A stretch of 64,000 nt of DNA from Bacteroidales bacterium (GCA_021371855.1 JAJFVL010000046.1:252879-316878); one strand, 5' to 3'. Counted from the stretch's first letter, positions 46,852 through 55,191 are shown. The notes: generated by a model not told the origin, from the sequence alone. Translations and numbers: made by a program.

Positions 46852-46945
46852 TAAGGGCACAAGGGTGCAAGGGCGCAAAGGAAAACATTGACCGGTATTG
46901 TTCTATTGGCCATTACGCCGTTGTGCCTTTGTGCCATTATGCCAT
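46852..46945. repeat. GCRCAAAGG/CCTTTGTGCC inverted repeat array
   Basis: About three 9-nt units (AAGGGCACA, AGGGTGCAA, GGGCGCAAA) on the left face similar complementary units (ACGCCGTTG, TGCCTTTGT, GCCATTATG) on the right across about 40 nt. The whole can fold into a long imperfect hairpin in the gap between the divergent waaA and kinase genes. Confidence 0.6.
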
Positions 46946-46986
46946 TTATTTCTACAACAGCTTTACGTAATAGATTAAATTACTTC

Positions 46987-46994
46987 TATTTTTG
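46987..46994 (+). promoter_or_regulatory. -7 box of the NarL-type two-component operon
   Basis: TATTTTTG fits TAnnTTTG. It lies 22 nt before the ATG at 47016 and would put the transcript start after the weaker TTG at 46992, which supports the 47016 start. Confidence 0.5.
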
Positions 46995-47015
46995 TATGAC
47001 TATATCTTTTATATC

Positions 47016-47963
47016 ATGGTAAGACTTATTGCCCTAATTATCTCAATCGTTCTTCAAATAATTGCTGCATCAATTGCTCTGAGATTCATGAAACTTACCA
47101 AATACAGGTTATCGTGGATACTTCTTTCCCTTTCTTTTGTTTTTATGGCTGTCCGAAAAATAATACAGCTTTGTGAATATTTCCGGGGAACTCCATCTTA
47201 TACATGGCAGATGTTAGATGAATGGATGGGAGTGCTTGTTTCAGTTATGATCACAGTTGGTGTAATCCTCATACGCGAGTTGTTTTACTCTCTTAAAAGA
47301 GCTGAAATTGACCGGTCGCGTTCTGAAAAGAGAGTAATAAATGCTATAACAAACACTGAGGAAAATGAGAGGAAGAGGTTCGCAAAAGATCTTCACGACG
47401 GACTCGGGCCCATCCTGTCAACAGTAAAAATGTCCCTTTCAGCCCTCGCTGAACGAATAAAAGATCCGGCGGGAACGGTCATTCTCAATAATACCAACCA
47501 TCTTATAAATGAGGCTATCAGTACAATTAAAGATATTTCAAATAATCTTAGCCCTCATATTCTTACGAATTTTGGCCTGGCAAGTGCTATCAACACCTTT
47601 GCCACTAAAATAAACCAGACGAAAGCAATTGAAATTGATTTTAAATCAAACATGGAAGACAAACGTCTTGAAAACGAAAAGGAAGTTGTTATTTACCGTG
47701 CTGTTTGTGAATTGATTAACAATTCAATTCTCCACTCGGGAGCTTCAAGGATCGAGATAGAATTAAACAAACACGAAAAATTTGTTACATTGCAGTTTTA
47801 TGATAACGGACGGGGTTTTGATACATCTTCCCTCAGCAGGGAGGACCTTAAAGGAATGGGATTATCAAATATTGAGACCCGGGTCAGAAGTGTGGACGGA
47901 GTTTTTATTCTCGAGAGTACACCTGGAAAAGGAACAAGCGCTCTTATCAAAATGATTGACTGA
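47016..47963 (+). CDS. NarX/DegS-type sensor histidine kinase (HisKA_3)
   Basis: About 315 residues from the ATG at 47016. Three hydrophobic segments make the sensor ('LIALIISIVLQIIAASIAL', 'WILLSLSFVFMAVRKII', 'WMGVLVSVMITVGVILIREL'). The dimerisation domain is HisKA_3 with 'TEENERKRFAKDLHDGLGPI' (phospho-His about residue 127) and 'LINEAISTIKDISNNLSPHI'. The ATPase part shows 'VICELINNSILHSGAS'-type residues ('RAVCELINNSILHSG') and 'LQFYDNGRGFDTSSL', 'KGMGLSNIETRVRSV' and 'GKGTSALIKM'. It has no large periplasmic domain, so the signal may lie in the membrane. The response regulator follows 26 bp downstream. Confidence 0.9.
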   Translation: MVRLIALIISIVLQIIAASIALRFMKLTKYRLSWILLSLSFVFMAVRKIIQLCEYFRGTPSYTWQMLDEWMGVLVSVMITVGVILIRELFYSLKRAEIDRSRSEKRVINAITNTEENERKRFAKDLHDGLGPILSTVKMSLSALAERIKDPAGTVILNNTNHLINEAISTIKDISNNLSPHILTNFGLASAINTFATKINQTKAIEIDFKSNMEDKRLENEKEVVIYRAVCELINNSILHSGASRIEIELNKHEKFVTLQFYDNGRGFDTSSLSREDLKGMGLSNIETRVRSVDGVFILESTPGKGTSALIKMID

Positions 47964-47989
47964 ATATTCTTAAATCTGATTTTTTAAGG

Positions 47990-48631
47990 ATGGATAAAAT
48001 TCAAATAATAATAGTAGATGATCACCAGCTTTTCCGTAACGGATTAAAAATTCTTTTGAATGCTTTCCCCGAATTTGAAGTGGCAGGCGAAGCTTCAAAC
48101 GGGGAGGAATTTCTTAAAATCATAAAAACCATCCGGGCCGATATTGTCCTTATGGACATCAACATGCCTGAGATGGACGGTATTGAAGCTACAAGAAAAG
48201 GCCTTAAGATCTGCCCGGAAATCAATATTATCGCACTTTCAATGTATGGAGAGGAAGAGTATTACTATAAAATGGTAGATGCCGGTGCAAAAGGATTCCT
48301 TTTAAAAGATTCCGATATATCCGAGGTAAAGGAAGCAATACTTTCAGTGAAAAAAGGAGGCAGCTATTTCTCGCAGGAATTGCTTTATCATGTCATTCAA
48401 AAAATCAAACACCGTGAACATGAGAGTAAATCAGCCAATCTGTCAAAAAGAGAAAAAGAGATCCTGCTTAAAATATGTGAGGGACTTTCAAATCAGGAAA
48501 TTGCCGACACCCTTTTTATCAGCAAAAGGACCGTTGATAAGCACAGGGCGAATCTTCTTGGCAAAACTAACTCCAAAAACACCGCAAGCCTTATTTTATT
48601 TGCAATTAAAAACAAACTTATTGAAATATAG
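47990..48631 (+). CDS. NarL/FixJ-type response regulator
   Basis: 213 residues. The receiver domain has 'IQIIIVDDHQLFRNGLKILL', phospho-acceptor Asp56 in 'DIVLMDINMPEMDGIEAT', and 'IIALSMYGEEEYYYKMVDAG' with 'AKGFLLKDSD'. The C-terminal LuxR-type helix-turn-helix is 'LSKREKEILLKICEGLSNQE' then 'IADTLFISKRTVDKHRANLL'. Together with the kinase just upstream it forms a complete two-component pair. The target is unknown. Confidence 0.95.
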   Translation: MDKIQIIIVDDHQLFRNGLKILLNAFPEFEVAGEASNGEEFLKIIKTIRADIVLMDINMPEMDGIEATRKGLKICPEINIIALSMYGEEEYYYKMVDAGAKGFLLKDSDISEVKEAILSVKKGGSYFSQELLYHVIQKIKHREHESKSANLSKREKEILLKICEGLSNQEIADTLFISKRTVDKHRANLLGKTNSKNTASLILFAIKNKLIEI

Positions 48632-48743
48632 GAGTTCGAAGTGATCTGGAGTTTGGAGTGATTAAAGTTGAAGAAAATGAAATTCAATTATATAGATAAT
48701 AGCCTGGGTCACTCCAGGCACTTCAAGCTTTAAACTATCTGCT

Positions 48744-49109
48744 ATGTCTGAATCACATAATCTTGGCCAAAAAGGAGAAGATCTGGCCGCCGGACATCTT
48801 CAAAAAGCCGGCTTCACTATCCTTTCAAGGAACTGGAAATGGGGGAAACATGAAATTGATATAATCGCAGAAAACAAAGATCTGATCGTTTTCGTTGAGG
48901 TAAAAACGCGGACCGAGGATTTTCAGATGCATCCCGTAACCGCTGTAACCAATGAAAAACAGAAGTCAATCATTTATGCTGCCAATGGCTACCTGCAAAA
49001 GTTCAAAGTGGATAAAGAAAGCCGGTTTGATATAATAACCATCATCAAAAAAGTTGACTCATATCAGATCGATCATATCGAGGATGCCTTTTACCCTACC
49101 CTTAGATAA
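48744..49109 (+). CDS. YraN family (UPF0102) endonuclease-like protein
   Basis: 121 residues, normal length for the family. 'LGQKGEDLAAGHLQKAGFTI' and 'LSRNWKWGKHEIDIIAENKD' then 'LIVFVEVKTRTEDFQMHPV' carry the E-x(n)-D-x(n)-EVK catalytic signature of a restriction-endonuclease-like (Holliday-junction-resolvase-type) fold. The cellular role is not settled for the family. It lies 9 bp before the yjbR fragment and on the same strand, so the two formed one unit before the phage inserted. Confidence 0.9.
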   Translation: MSESHNLGQKGEDLAAGHLQKAGFTILSRNWKWGKHEIDIIAENKDLIVFVEVKTRTEDFQMHPVTAVTNEKQKSIIYAANGYLQKFKVDKESRFDIITIIKKVDSYQIDHIEDAFYPTLR

Positions 49110-49118
49110 TTCAGTAAA

Positions 49119-49349
49119 ATGGAAATTGAGACATTAAGAGAATATTGCATTTCAAAAAAAGGTGTTACTGAAAGCTTCCCTTTCGGAGACGATACTCTGG
49201 TTTTTAAGGAAAACGGAAAAATATTCGCCTTGGTCAATCTTGAGGGCGATCTGAGTATAAACCTGAAATGTGATCCCACATATGCTATTGAACTAAGGGA
49301 AAGGTACTCATCAGTAACTGGCGGTTATCACATGAATAAAGTAGTATGA
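49119..49349 (+). pseudogene. yjbR/mmcQ gene, 5' part only, cut by the prophage
   Basis: 76 residues match the N-terminal two thirds of the MmcQ/YjbR family: 'MEIETLREYCISKKGVTESF', 'PFGDDTLVFKENGKIFALVN', 'LSINLKCDPTYAIELRERY', 'GGYHMNK'. Family members continue from this 'YHMNKKHW' motif for another 35-45 residues. Here the frame runs into VV and a stop (49347-49349) two codons after Lys. The AT-rich sequence of the serine recombinase leader starts right there. The 3' part is expected beyond the far end of the prophage. Whether the short product keeps any function is unknown. Confidence 0.85.
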
Positions 49350-49360
49350 TTTTTGTTTAT
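49325..49360. other. attL, left end of the prophage
   Basis: The boundary must lie within or just after codons TAT-CAC-ATG-AAT-AAA (49326-49340) of yjbR, where the family sequence is last recognisable. Serine recombinases use a 2-bp crossover core, so the exact core needs the other end (attR) outside this window. Confidence 0.65.
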
Positions 49361-49401
49361 ACTATATAAAATTTGTTTATATTTACTAAAATTTAGTAGA
49401 T

Positions 49402-51096
49402 ATGGAAACAAATTTAAGAAAACAGAAATGTGTAATTTATGTTCGTGTTAGTGCAGATCATCAGGACTATAAATCACAAATTACCGATCTTAAAAAAGTT
49501 GCTATTGCAAAAAATCTTGTTATTGAAATGATCTTTTCTGAAAAAGTCAGTGGCTTTGATCAATCAGTTGAAAGACCTGAATATGATAAGATGAAGGAAT
49601 ATGTTTTAAAAAACAACATCAGTCAAATTTTAATGTGGGAACTTTCTAGACTTGCACGTAACACATTAAAATCACTTCAAGAAATTAAATATTATACTGA
49701 TAAAGGTGTCAATATCTTTTTATATAAAGAGAATATTGATACAATTTCTGAAACAAATAAACTTTTAATAGCCATTATGAGCACCATGGCTGAAATTGAA
49801 AGAGATAATATTATAAAAAGATTAGGTAGAGGCCATAGAGAAAGCGTTTCACAAGGTAAAAGAACTGGGTTAATGACACTCCCATATGGTTATAAAGCCG
49901 ATGACAAAGGATTTTTAATTGTAGATGAAGAAGAAGCCAAAGTAATAAAGGACATTTATAAAATGGCTTTTCATGAAATGGGTTACAGAGGCATTGCCAG
50001 AGAATTAAATTCTAAAGGAGTTCCTACAAGGTGGACTAAACTTGGAAGAATTAATAAAAACATATACAATGAAGTGGTTCCTATAAAATGGAAACCAAAC
50101 TCAATTGGAGTTATTTTAAACAATACATTATATAAAGGTAAACGAAAATATAAAGATGAATATTTTGATGTTACACCTATTATAGATGAATCGGAATGGG
50201 ACAAAGTTCATGATGTTATTTCTAAAAAGCCTGGTGTTAATAATAAACCTACAAAATATAATTACTTATTAAAAGGCAAAGTTATTTGTGGTGTATGTGG
50301 AAGACATTACGGTGCAAGAACTGAAACAAGATATGGCAAAGAAGACTCTTATTATTATTGTAATGGAGCAAGAGATATAGAAATAAGATGTAAGAATGGA
50401 CAGTATTCATCAAAAGTATTGGAAGAAGCTATTCATACCCTCATGTTTCTCCACCAAGATTTATTGATAAGCCTAAAGCAAGAAGAATATTCTAATTTTA
50501 ACATGGAAGATAAATTGACACAAATTAAATATTATACTGACGAAATAAACGAAAAACAGGAACAACAAAAACGATTAGTTGAATTACGTTTAAAGGGACA
50601 TATTGATGAAAAAAGATATAATAAAGAGTATGCTCTTATTTTAGGACAAAATGAAGGAAACAAAATCAAAATAGAAAATTTAAAAAAAGAGATTGTTAAT
50701 TATAACAATACAAAGTCAAATCTAGGTAAGCTTCAATGGAACAATTTTTTAGCAGATGATAAACAACCTTTTATTGACAAATATTTAAATAAAGTGGTTA
50801 TACATAAAATAAATGATGTTAAACTAACAGAAAAAGAGCTTAATGACTTATCTGTAAAAAGTTTAGCTGATAATTTACGAAATCAAGATAAAATACAATT
50901 CATTAAAAGATTGTTCGATACTAAATATAAACACCGTAGATTATTTGTTGAAATTTATGCATTTAACAATACCAAACCATTAAATGCAATTATCATTAAT
51001 GATTTGTTTTATAAAACAAAGAGGGTTTCACCACTAGGATTATATACAGTATTTATAGCTCCTTCCCTTTCAATTGATGCAGGAGTATTAAAGTAA
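49402..51096 (+). CDS. Large serine recombinase (phage integrase)
   Basis: 564 residues. The resolvase domain carries 'CVIYVRVSADHQDYKSQITD' with catalytic Ser17, 'ISQILMWELSRLARNTLKSL' and 'LLIAIMSTMAEIERDNIIKR'. The recombinase domain follows ('MTLPYGYKADDKGFLIVDEE', 'GYRGIARELNSKGVPTRWTK', 'SIGVILNNTLYKGKR'). A zinc ribbon ('CGVCGRHYGARTETR...YYYC') and a long coiled coil (about 365-440) complete the large serine integrase layout. It should catalyse attP x attB integration without host factors. Its leader contains two TTTGTTTATA words and a TACTAAAATTTAGTA palindrome just before the ATG, which could be a regulatory site. Confidence 0.95.
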   Translation: METNLRKQKCVIYVRVSADHQDYKSQITDLKKVAIAKNLVIEMIFSEKVSGFDQSVERPEYDKMKEYVLKNNISQILMWELSRLARNTLKSLQEIKYYTDKGVNIFLYKENIDTISETNKLLIAIMSTMAEIERDNIIKRLGRGHRESVSQGKRTGLMTLPYGYKADDKGFLIVDEEEAKVIKDIYKMAFHEMGYRGIARELNSKGVPTRWTKLGRINKNIYNEVVPIKWKPNSIGVILNNTLYKGKRKYKDEYFDVTPIIDESEWDKVHDVISKKPGVNNKPTKYNYLLKGKVICGVCGRHYGARTETRYGKEDSYYYCNGARDIEIRCKNGQYSSKVLEEAIHTLMFLHQDLLISLKQEEYSNFNMEDKLTQIKYYTDEINEKQEQQKRLVELRLKGHIDEKRYNKEYALILGQNEGNKIKIENLKKEIVNYNNTKSNLGKLQWNNFLADDKQPFIDKYLNKVVIHKINDVKLTEKELNDLSVKSLADNLRNQDKIQFIKRLFDTKYKHRRLFVEIYAFNNTKPLNAIIINDLFYKTKRVSPLGLYTVFIAPSLSIDAGVLK

Positions 51097-51130
51097 AAGG
51101 TTCCCAGAAATTAATCTTGGAACCTTTTAC
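51093..51130. terminator. Bidirectional terminator between integrase and phosphoesterase
   Basis: A perfect 12-bp stem (GTAAAAGGTTCC with GGAACCTTTTAC) has a 14-nt loop and A/T tracts inside the arms. It separates the two convergent phage transcripts and overlaps the integrase stop codon. Confidence 0.9.
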
Positions 51131-51137
51131 TTATAAA

Positions 51138-51806
51138 TTAAAGTGACATTGGCTCTAAATATGGTTTCCCGTCTATTACAACACCACATCCTAATACTGG
51201 TCTTTTTACATTGTATTTTGCATACTCAAAAGCATATTTAGATGGAGATATGCCACAACCTACATACATACCCCATAGAAGATCTTTTTCTGATGAGTTA
51301 TATAATATCTCAAACTTCGTATGAAAGTGTCCCACGACAATGCTCATGCGTTGATTCAATATAGAATTACACAAATTGGCACATCCTTGTCCATGAGTGT
51401 ATAAAACTGAATCAAATTTCCATTCTAAACTATATTTCCAAGTAGGAGTTTCATATACTTCAGGAAAACCTTTAATCCAGTTTCTTGATAAGCCTGAAGA
51501 AAACATTTTTCTTGATGGTATTGCATCATGATTACCAATGACTACATATACATCTTCTTTTCTAAATGCTTTCTGCCATTCTTTAAGTTTGTTTTTGACT
51601 AAATTAAGTTCTGCTCCAGCACTATGTCCGTCGGGGTTTGTTTCCCAATAGCTTTCTGCATGAGCATCTTGAATGTCTCCTATAAATATAATTCTTTTAC
51701 AATTATACTTTTTTTTGATTTCTATACAATGAGACATATAATTCTCATGCTCAAAGGGGATGTGTAAATCTCCTACAATCAGGGTGTTGTTGTTTTCGTT
51801 TCTCAC
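51138..51806 (-). CDS. Calcineurin-like metallophosphoesterase
   Basis: 222 residues with a GTG start at 51806; the ATG just upstream is out of frame. The metal-binding blocks are complete: 'LIVGDLHIPFEHENYM', 'RIIFIGDIQDAHAESYWE', 'DVYVVIGNHDAIPSRK' and 'VVGHFHTKFEILYNSSEKDL', with a first His region 'LYTHGQGC'. The family hydrolyses phosphomono- or diesters, often nucleic acid ends or nucleotides. It is the last gene of the leftward phage operon. A role in DNA processing or nucleotide turnover during infection is an inference. Confidence 0.85.
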   Translation of the reverse strand: MRNENNNTLIVGDLHIPFEHENYMSHCIEIKKKYNCKRIIFIGDIQDAHAESYWETNPDGHSAGAELNLVKNKLKEWQKAFRKEDVYVVIGNHDAIPSRKMFSSGLSRNWIKGFPEVYETPTWKYSLEWKFDSVLYTHGQGCANLCNSILNQRMSIVVGHFHTKFEILYNSSEKDLLWGMYVGCGISPSKYAFEYAKYNVKRPVLGCGVVIDGKPYLEPMSL

Positions 51807-51872
51807 TTTTCATAATAAATCATTTTAGTTGTTTTTTTTTGATTATATATCTCTTTTGTTAAAATGCTGTTA

Positions 51873-51909
51873 AATAACAAATGCATCCGGCTTAGATGCA
51901 TTTGTTATT
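51873..51909. terminator. Perfect 15-bp hairpin downstream of a small gene
   Basis: 51873-51887 and 51895-51909 are exact reverse complements (AATAACAAATGCATC arm) with a 7-nt loop. It lies between the small basic gene and the phosphoesterase. Only a weak T-run follows, so it may be an attenuator or RNA-stability element instead of a full terminator. Confidence 0.65.
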
Positions 51910-51936
51910 GATATTATTCTAAATTGTTATAGACAC

Positions 51937-52134
51937 TTACTTTGTGTCTTCATCAGCTTCCTGTATGAGTTTATAAAGTTCTTCAATATCAATGTTAATA
52001 TTTTGTTCATCAAGTTTCCGTTCGAGTTTATTAATTTCTTCAATACTCGGATACTTACTATTTTTATTCTTAGTTTTTGAAGCTTTTGCCTTTTTTCTTG
52101 GAATTTCAATTCCATGTTTTATTTTTTTCTTCAT
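51937..52134 (-). CDS. Small Lys-rich phage protein
   Basis: 65 residues. The basic N-terminal half ('MKKKIKHGIEIPRKKAKASK') is followed by an acidic helical half ('EEINKLERKLDEQNINIDIE', ending 'EADEDTK'). I do not recognise a family. It starts 6 bp downstream of the methyltransferase stop, so it is in the same operon. A small nucleic-acid-binding or anti-host protein is possible but not shown. Confidence 0.6.
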   Translation of the reverse strand: MKKKIKHGIEIPRKKAKASKTKNKNSKYPSIEEINKLERKLDEQNINIDIEELYKLIQEADEDTK

Positions 52135-52140
52135 AATTAA

Positions 52141-53103
52141 TTAATTATTTACATTGTTATTAAAATTAATTGTTTGTATAATTTTATTACCAATAGCTTC
52201 CATTAATTTTGGCGGCACGCTATTGCCTAATCCATGATATTTTTGGATATAATTATATTCTTTACCAGTTTTGGAATCAATTCCATCCTTTTCAGAATAT
52301 AATTTAAAGTCATCAGGAAATGAACAAAGACGTTTAATTTCAGTTATAGTTGGCATTCGTTCTACACCATTTTTATAGAATTTCATTGATGGTGTTGCAG
52401 TTATGGTTCTACAAATGTCATTCTTTGTCAACATTGTTTTATCAAATTGTCCCATAGTAAAGAAATCAATATCTTTTTCAACATAATTTTTAATGCTAAG
52501 ACTTGATTTACTAATTGATAAAGCTTTAGGAATTAGACTATTAATGTCAAAGTCATTTCCTGCAATATCTTTTCTAATACCCAAATAGAAAAGTCGTTTT
52601 CTTAATTGTGGAACACCATAATCTGAAGCTGTTAAAACAATCCATCCAGCTAAATATTCACTATTAAATATTTTTCTGCTTAATTGGTTGAACCTTAGTT
52701 TCATATTACCTGTTACTAATCCTTCTACATTTTCAATTACAAAGCATTTTGGCCTTATAGACAATATGTAATTAATTGTGTCCATATATAAATCATTTCT
52801 GTTATCCCCAATATCTCTTTTGCCTTTTGCTTTAGAAAAGCCTTGACATGGTGGGCTTGCTGCTAAAATATCCAATTCACCTTCTTTAATGTTTGCTTTA
52901 TTCATGATATCTTGAGCAGATAATTCCTTCCCAAGGGAGGTGTTCCAAAAAGGAACACCTGGGAAGTTAAGAGTAAAACATTTTTCAACGTAATCGTTGC
53001 AATCAATTGCTAACAATTCATTAATTCTACCTGTGTTATGCCAACCTAAACTTGAACCACTAACACCAGAAAAGAATGAAACTAAACTATAATTATGCTG
53101 CAT
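52141..53103 (-). CDS. DNA (cytosine-5) methyltransferase
   Basis: 320 residues. Motif I is 'LVSFFSGVSGSSLGWHNTGR', motif IV 'DILAASPPCQGFSKAKGKRD' with the catalytic Cys, motif VI 'KCFVIENVEGLVTGN', motif VIII 'SDYGVPQLRKRLFYLGIRKD' and motif X 'YHGLGNSVPPKLMEAIGNKI'. All parts for a C5 methyltransferase are present. No restriction endonuclease lies beside it, so it looks like an orphan phage enzyme that would protect phage DNA from host restriction or mark it. It overlaps the ParB-like gene by 11 bp. Confidence 0.93.
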   Translation of the reverse strand: MQHNYSLVSFFSGVSGSSLGWHNTGRINELLAIDCNDYVEKCFTLNFPGVPFWNTSLGKELSAQDIMNKANIKEGELDILAASPPCQGFSKAKGKRDIGDNRNDLYMDTINYILSIRPKCFVIENVEGLVTGNMKLRFNQLSRKIFNSEYLAGWIVLTASDYGVPQLRKRLFYLGIRKDIAGNDFDINSLIPKALSISKSSLSIKNYVEKDIDFFTMGQFDKTMLTKNDICRTITATPSMKFYKNGVERMPTITEIKRLCSFPDDFKLYSEKDGIDSKTGKEYNYIQKYHGLGNSVPPKLMEAIGNKIIQTINFNNNVNN

Positions 53104-54103
53104 TGTTCGTATATCTTAAGTTTGCAATATATTCTCTTATATTTTCATTCCATTTTTTTACAAAATCAAGTTCTTTATTGTCCTTCTTTATCCTTTGAGC
53201 ACAACATGGACAAATATTTGAGTCATCTGCAAAATCAGTGCTGAATTGTGATGTTTTTGATTTCTTTGGTTCCTTCGGTTCCTTTGCTGATAACAAATCA
53301 TTATATGCTTTCTGGGGTGTTATTTTTCCATTTTTGATCATCTCAACATATTCTGGATTATTTTTCTCACAATAAGTAATCATTCCATTTTTAAATACCT
53401 GCCCAATTTTATCAGTTGACAAATCTTTTACAAGGTTAAGACCTAATTCTTTACCAATTTGTTCCAATTTTATAATAACATCACATAGTTTAGAAGCTTT
53501 ATTCATTGTCATTTTGTCCTTTACAACTTCATCCAATAATGAAGGAAACGTGGCATCAATTTTTCTTATTGTTGAAATTTTATTTAAAGAATAGCCAGTA
53601 ATTAAAGCAACCTTTTTGCGTGTGTCTTCGCCTTTTGAATCTCTATTGCCTTGACCTGGACTATATTTAGCATATAGTAAGATAATTTCATTTCTTTCAT
53701 CAACAGCAGTTTTTACCCTTTGTTGATTGGCAGAAATTATAAATTCAAGTTCATCTTCAGGATTAATATCAATTATATAAACTTCAATTTCTTGTATTCC
53801 AAGCTTTTGTAATGCTAGAAATCTTAAATTGCCGCTAAGAATTTGATTATTCTTATTAATAATTATCGGATTAATAAGTGATTTCTCATTGATATTTTCT
53901 GCGAGAGCATCAATCTTAGCAGAATTAACACCTGTATAGATACTTTTGCTATCCGGATGCATTAAAAGATCATCCATTTTCATAACACAGCGGTCCCCTA
54001 TAATATAGGACATTTTAGATTCTTTTGAACCTTTTTTGACATCAGAAATAGTTTCTGTTGTTCCAAGATTTTCAGCTGTTTTGGTAAATTGAGTTGTTGA
54101 CAT
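53093..54103 (-). CDS. ParB/sulfiredoxin-fold phage protein with C-terminal Cys cluster
   Basis: 336 residues. The ParB-like domain spans about residues 35-135 ('VMKMDDLLMHPDSKSIYTGV', 'IDALAENINEKSLINPIIIN', 'NNQILSGNLRFLALQKLGIQ'). A helical region with 'SGEDTRKKVALITG'-type sequence ('RKKVALITGYSLNKISTIRK') could be a helix-turn-helix. The C-terminus carries 'CPCCAQRIKKD', a likely zinc knuckle. Proteins of this type lie next to methyltransferases in phages and may guide or regulate them, or nick DNA. The 11-bp overlap with the methyltransferase implies translational coupling. Confidence 0.8.
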   Translation of the reverse strand: MSTTQFTKTAENLGTTETISDVKKGSKESKMSYIIGDRCVMKMDDLLMHPDSKSIYTGVNSAKIDALAENINEKSLINPIIINKNNQILSGNLRFLALQKLGIQEIEVYIIDINPEDELEFIISANQQRVKTAVDERNEIILLYAKYSPGQGNRDSKGEDTRKKVALITGYSLNKISTIRKIDATFPSLLDEVVKDKMTMNKASKLCDVIIKLEQIGKELGLNLVKDLSTDKIGQVFKNGMITYCEKNNPEYVEMIKNGKITPQKAYNDLLSAKEPKEPKKSKTSQFSTDFADDSNICPCCAQRIKKDNKELDFVKKWNENIREYIANLRYTNNAA

Positions 54104-54261
54104 TTTATTAATTATATTTAATTTAATAATCTTTATGTTCTGAGTTTATTTAGTGATACCGTAACACATATCATTGCCGGTTTTTAAGTTTACCTTGGCG
54201 GACCTCTTATCATTATTTTAAGTTTTTATTTTAGTTTCTTAAAATGTTCCAATGCCTGTAA

Positions 54262-54744
54262 TTATTGATTCTGAACGCTCTTTATGAAATTTCGTAGGAT
54301 CAGTAATAAAGTTTGTTTTATCTGTCCCATTTTGTTTTTTACTATTGCTTTCTTGCTATTTGATAATTTATTATCAAAATATTTTTCTATTGATCTATTA
54401 AGTAAAAAGATTAAATCTTCTGTTCGTATAAGATCAATTTCATATACAAATTGCTCTGCTTGAAGTAATTTGCGAAAAACTGAAATAAGTTTATGTGGAT
54501 TTTTTATAATGAAATATTCATAAATATCTGCTAATGAACCTTTGAATCTTTTATCTAGTTTTTTATTTTTAGATAAATCTAATAACACAAATAAATCAAA
54601 TGCTTCATTTTCTGTATCTGGCATATTCAATAATTTATCAATACGTTTTTCTATATCTTTTATAACATAGTCTAACATTTTTTTATGTTCTTGAAATTCT
54701 TCAAATGACATCATTTTGGTTGTTGTCTTTTTTGTTACTTTCAT
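54262..54744 (-). CDS. Hypothetical helical phage protein
   Basis: 160 residues, Lys/Leu-rich and predicted all-helical ('MSFEEFQEHKKMLDYVIKDI', 'LADIYEYFIIKNPHKLISVF', 'TEDLIFLLNRSIEKYFDNKL'). No motif is recognisable. It sits in the leftward early operon between the ParB-like gene and a small basic protein. Confidence 0.65.
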   Translation of the reverse strand: MKVTKKTTTKMMSFEEFQEHKKMLDYVIKDIEKRIDKLLNMPDTENEAFDLFVLLDLSKNKKLDKRFKGSLADIYEYFIIKNPHKLISVFRKLLQAEQFVYEIDLIRTEDLIFLLNRSIEKYFDNKLSNSKKAIVKNKMGQIKQTLLLILRNFIKSVQNQ

Positions 54745-54766
54745 GGTTACTTGTTTTTAATTGTTA

Positions 54767-55006
54767 TTAATTGATTGATTTTCGAAAATTTCTTTTTGGT
54801 GCTTTCAACGCGCCTTCTCCAGTTTGCATTATGTAAATCACTTTAACTTTAAATGATTTGCGTTTGCAGTTAGGGCGTTTAAGTGTTCTAGTTGTGTTCA
54901 AAGCAAAATCAATTGCATTTTTGGATTCTATTTTAAAGAAGAGTGGTTTATTGTAAATTATTCTTCTCTTTTTTCTGGTTTTTTTAGTCTTAATTATCTC
55001 TTTCAT
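54767..55006 (-). CDS. Small basic phage protein
   Basis: 79 residues with a net strongly positive charge ('MKEIIKTKKTRKKRRIIYNK', 'RPNCKRKSFKVKVIYIMQTG', 'APKRNFRKS'). It resembles small nucleic-acid-binding phage proteins in composition only. It is the first gene after the operator-promoter region at 55123-55149. Confidence 0.55.
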   Translation of the reverse strand: MKEIIKTKKTRKKRRIIYNKPLFFKIESKNAIDFALNTTRTLKRPNCKRKSFKVKVIYIMQTGEGALKAPKRNFRKSIN

Positions 55007-55122
55007 AGTTATTTTATAAGCTTTTAAATGCGTTAACTTTTCATTTTTTTTGTCATAGTAAGCTCCAACTTCTTATTTTTATAAGAGGTGAATTGATTAA
55101 ATAAAGGTTTAAAAGAACACTA

Positions 55123-55149
55123 CAAAGATATATTACATATGTAATATAT
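55123..55149 (-). promoter_or_regulatory. Phage promoter with overlapping palindromic operator
   Basis: On the minus strand TATCTTTG (55130-55123) is a perfect -7 box. Directly upstream of it, and sharing three bases, lies a perfect 22-bp palindrome (55128-55149, half-site ATATATTACAT). A repressor bound there would cover the promoter. It lies about 120 nt before the small basic gene, leaving a long leader. Confidence 0.65.
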
Positions 55150-55171
55150 GCAAATAAAAAAGCAAAAAAAA

Positions 55172-55191
55172 GCCTATACATTTGTATAGGC
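55172..55191 (-). terminator. Terminator of the 55222-55683 gene
   Basis: GCCTATAC and GTATAGGC (8 bp, ATTT loop) are followed on the minus strand by a run of T. It lies about 30 bp past the stop of the winged-helix-like gene and just before the operator-promoter. Confidence 0.85.

Noticed and set aside
52141..53103. Complete restriction-modification system
   Set aside because: No endonuclease gene lies next to the methyltransferase.
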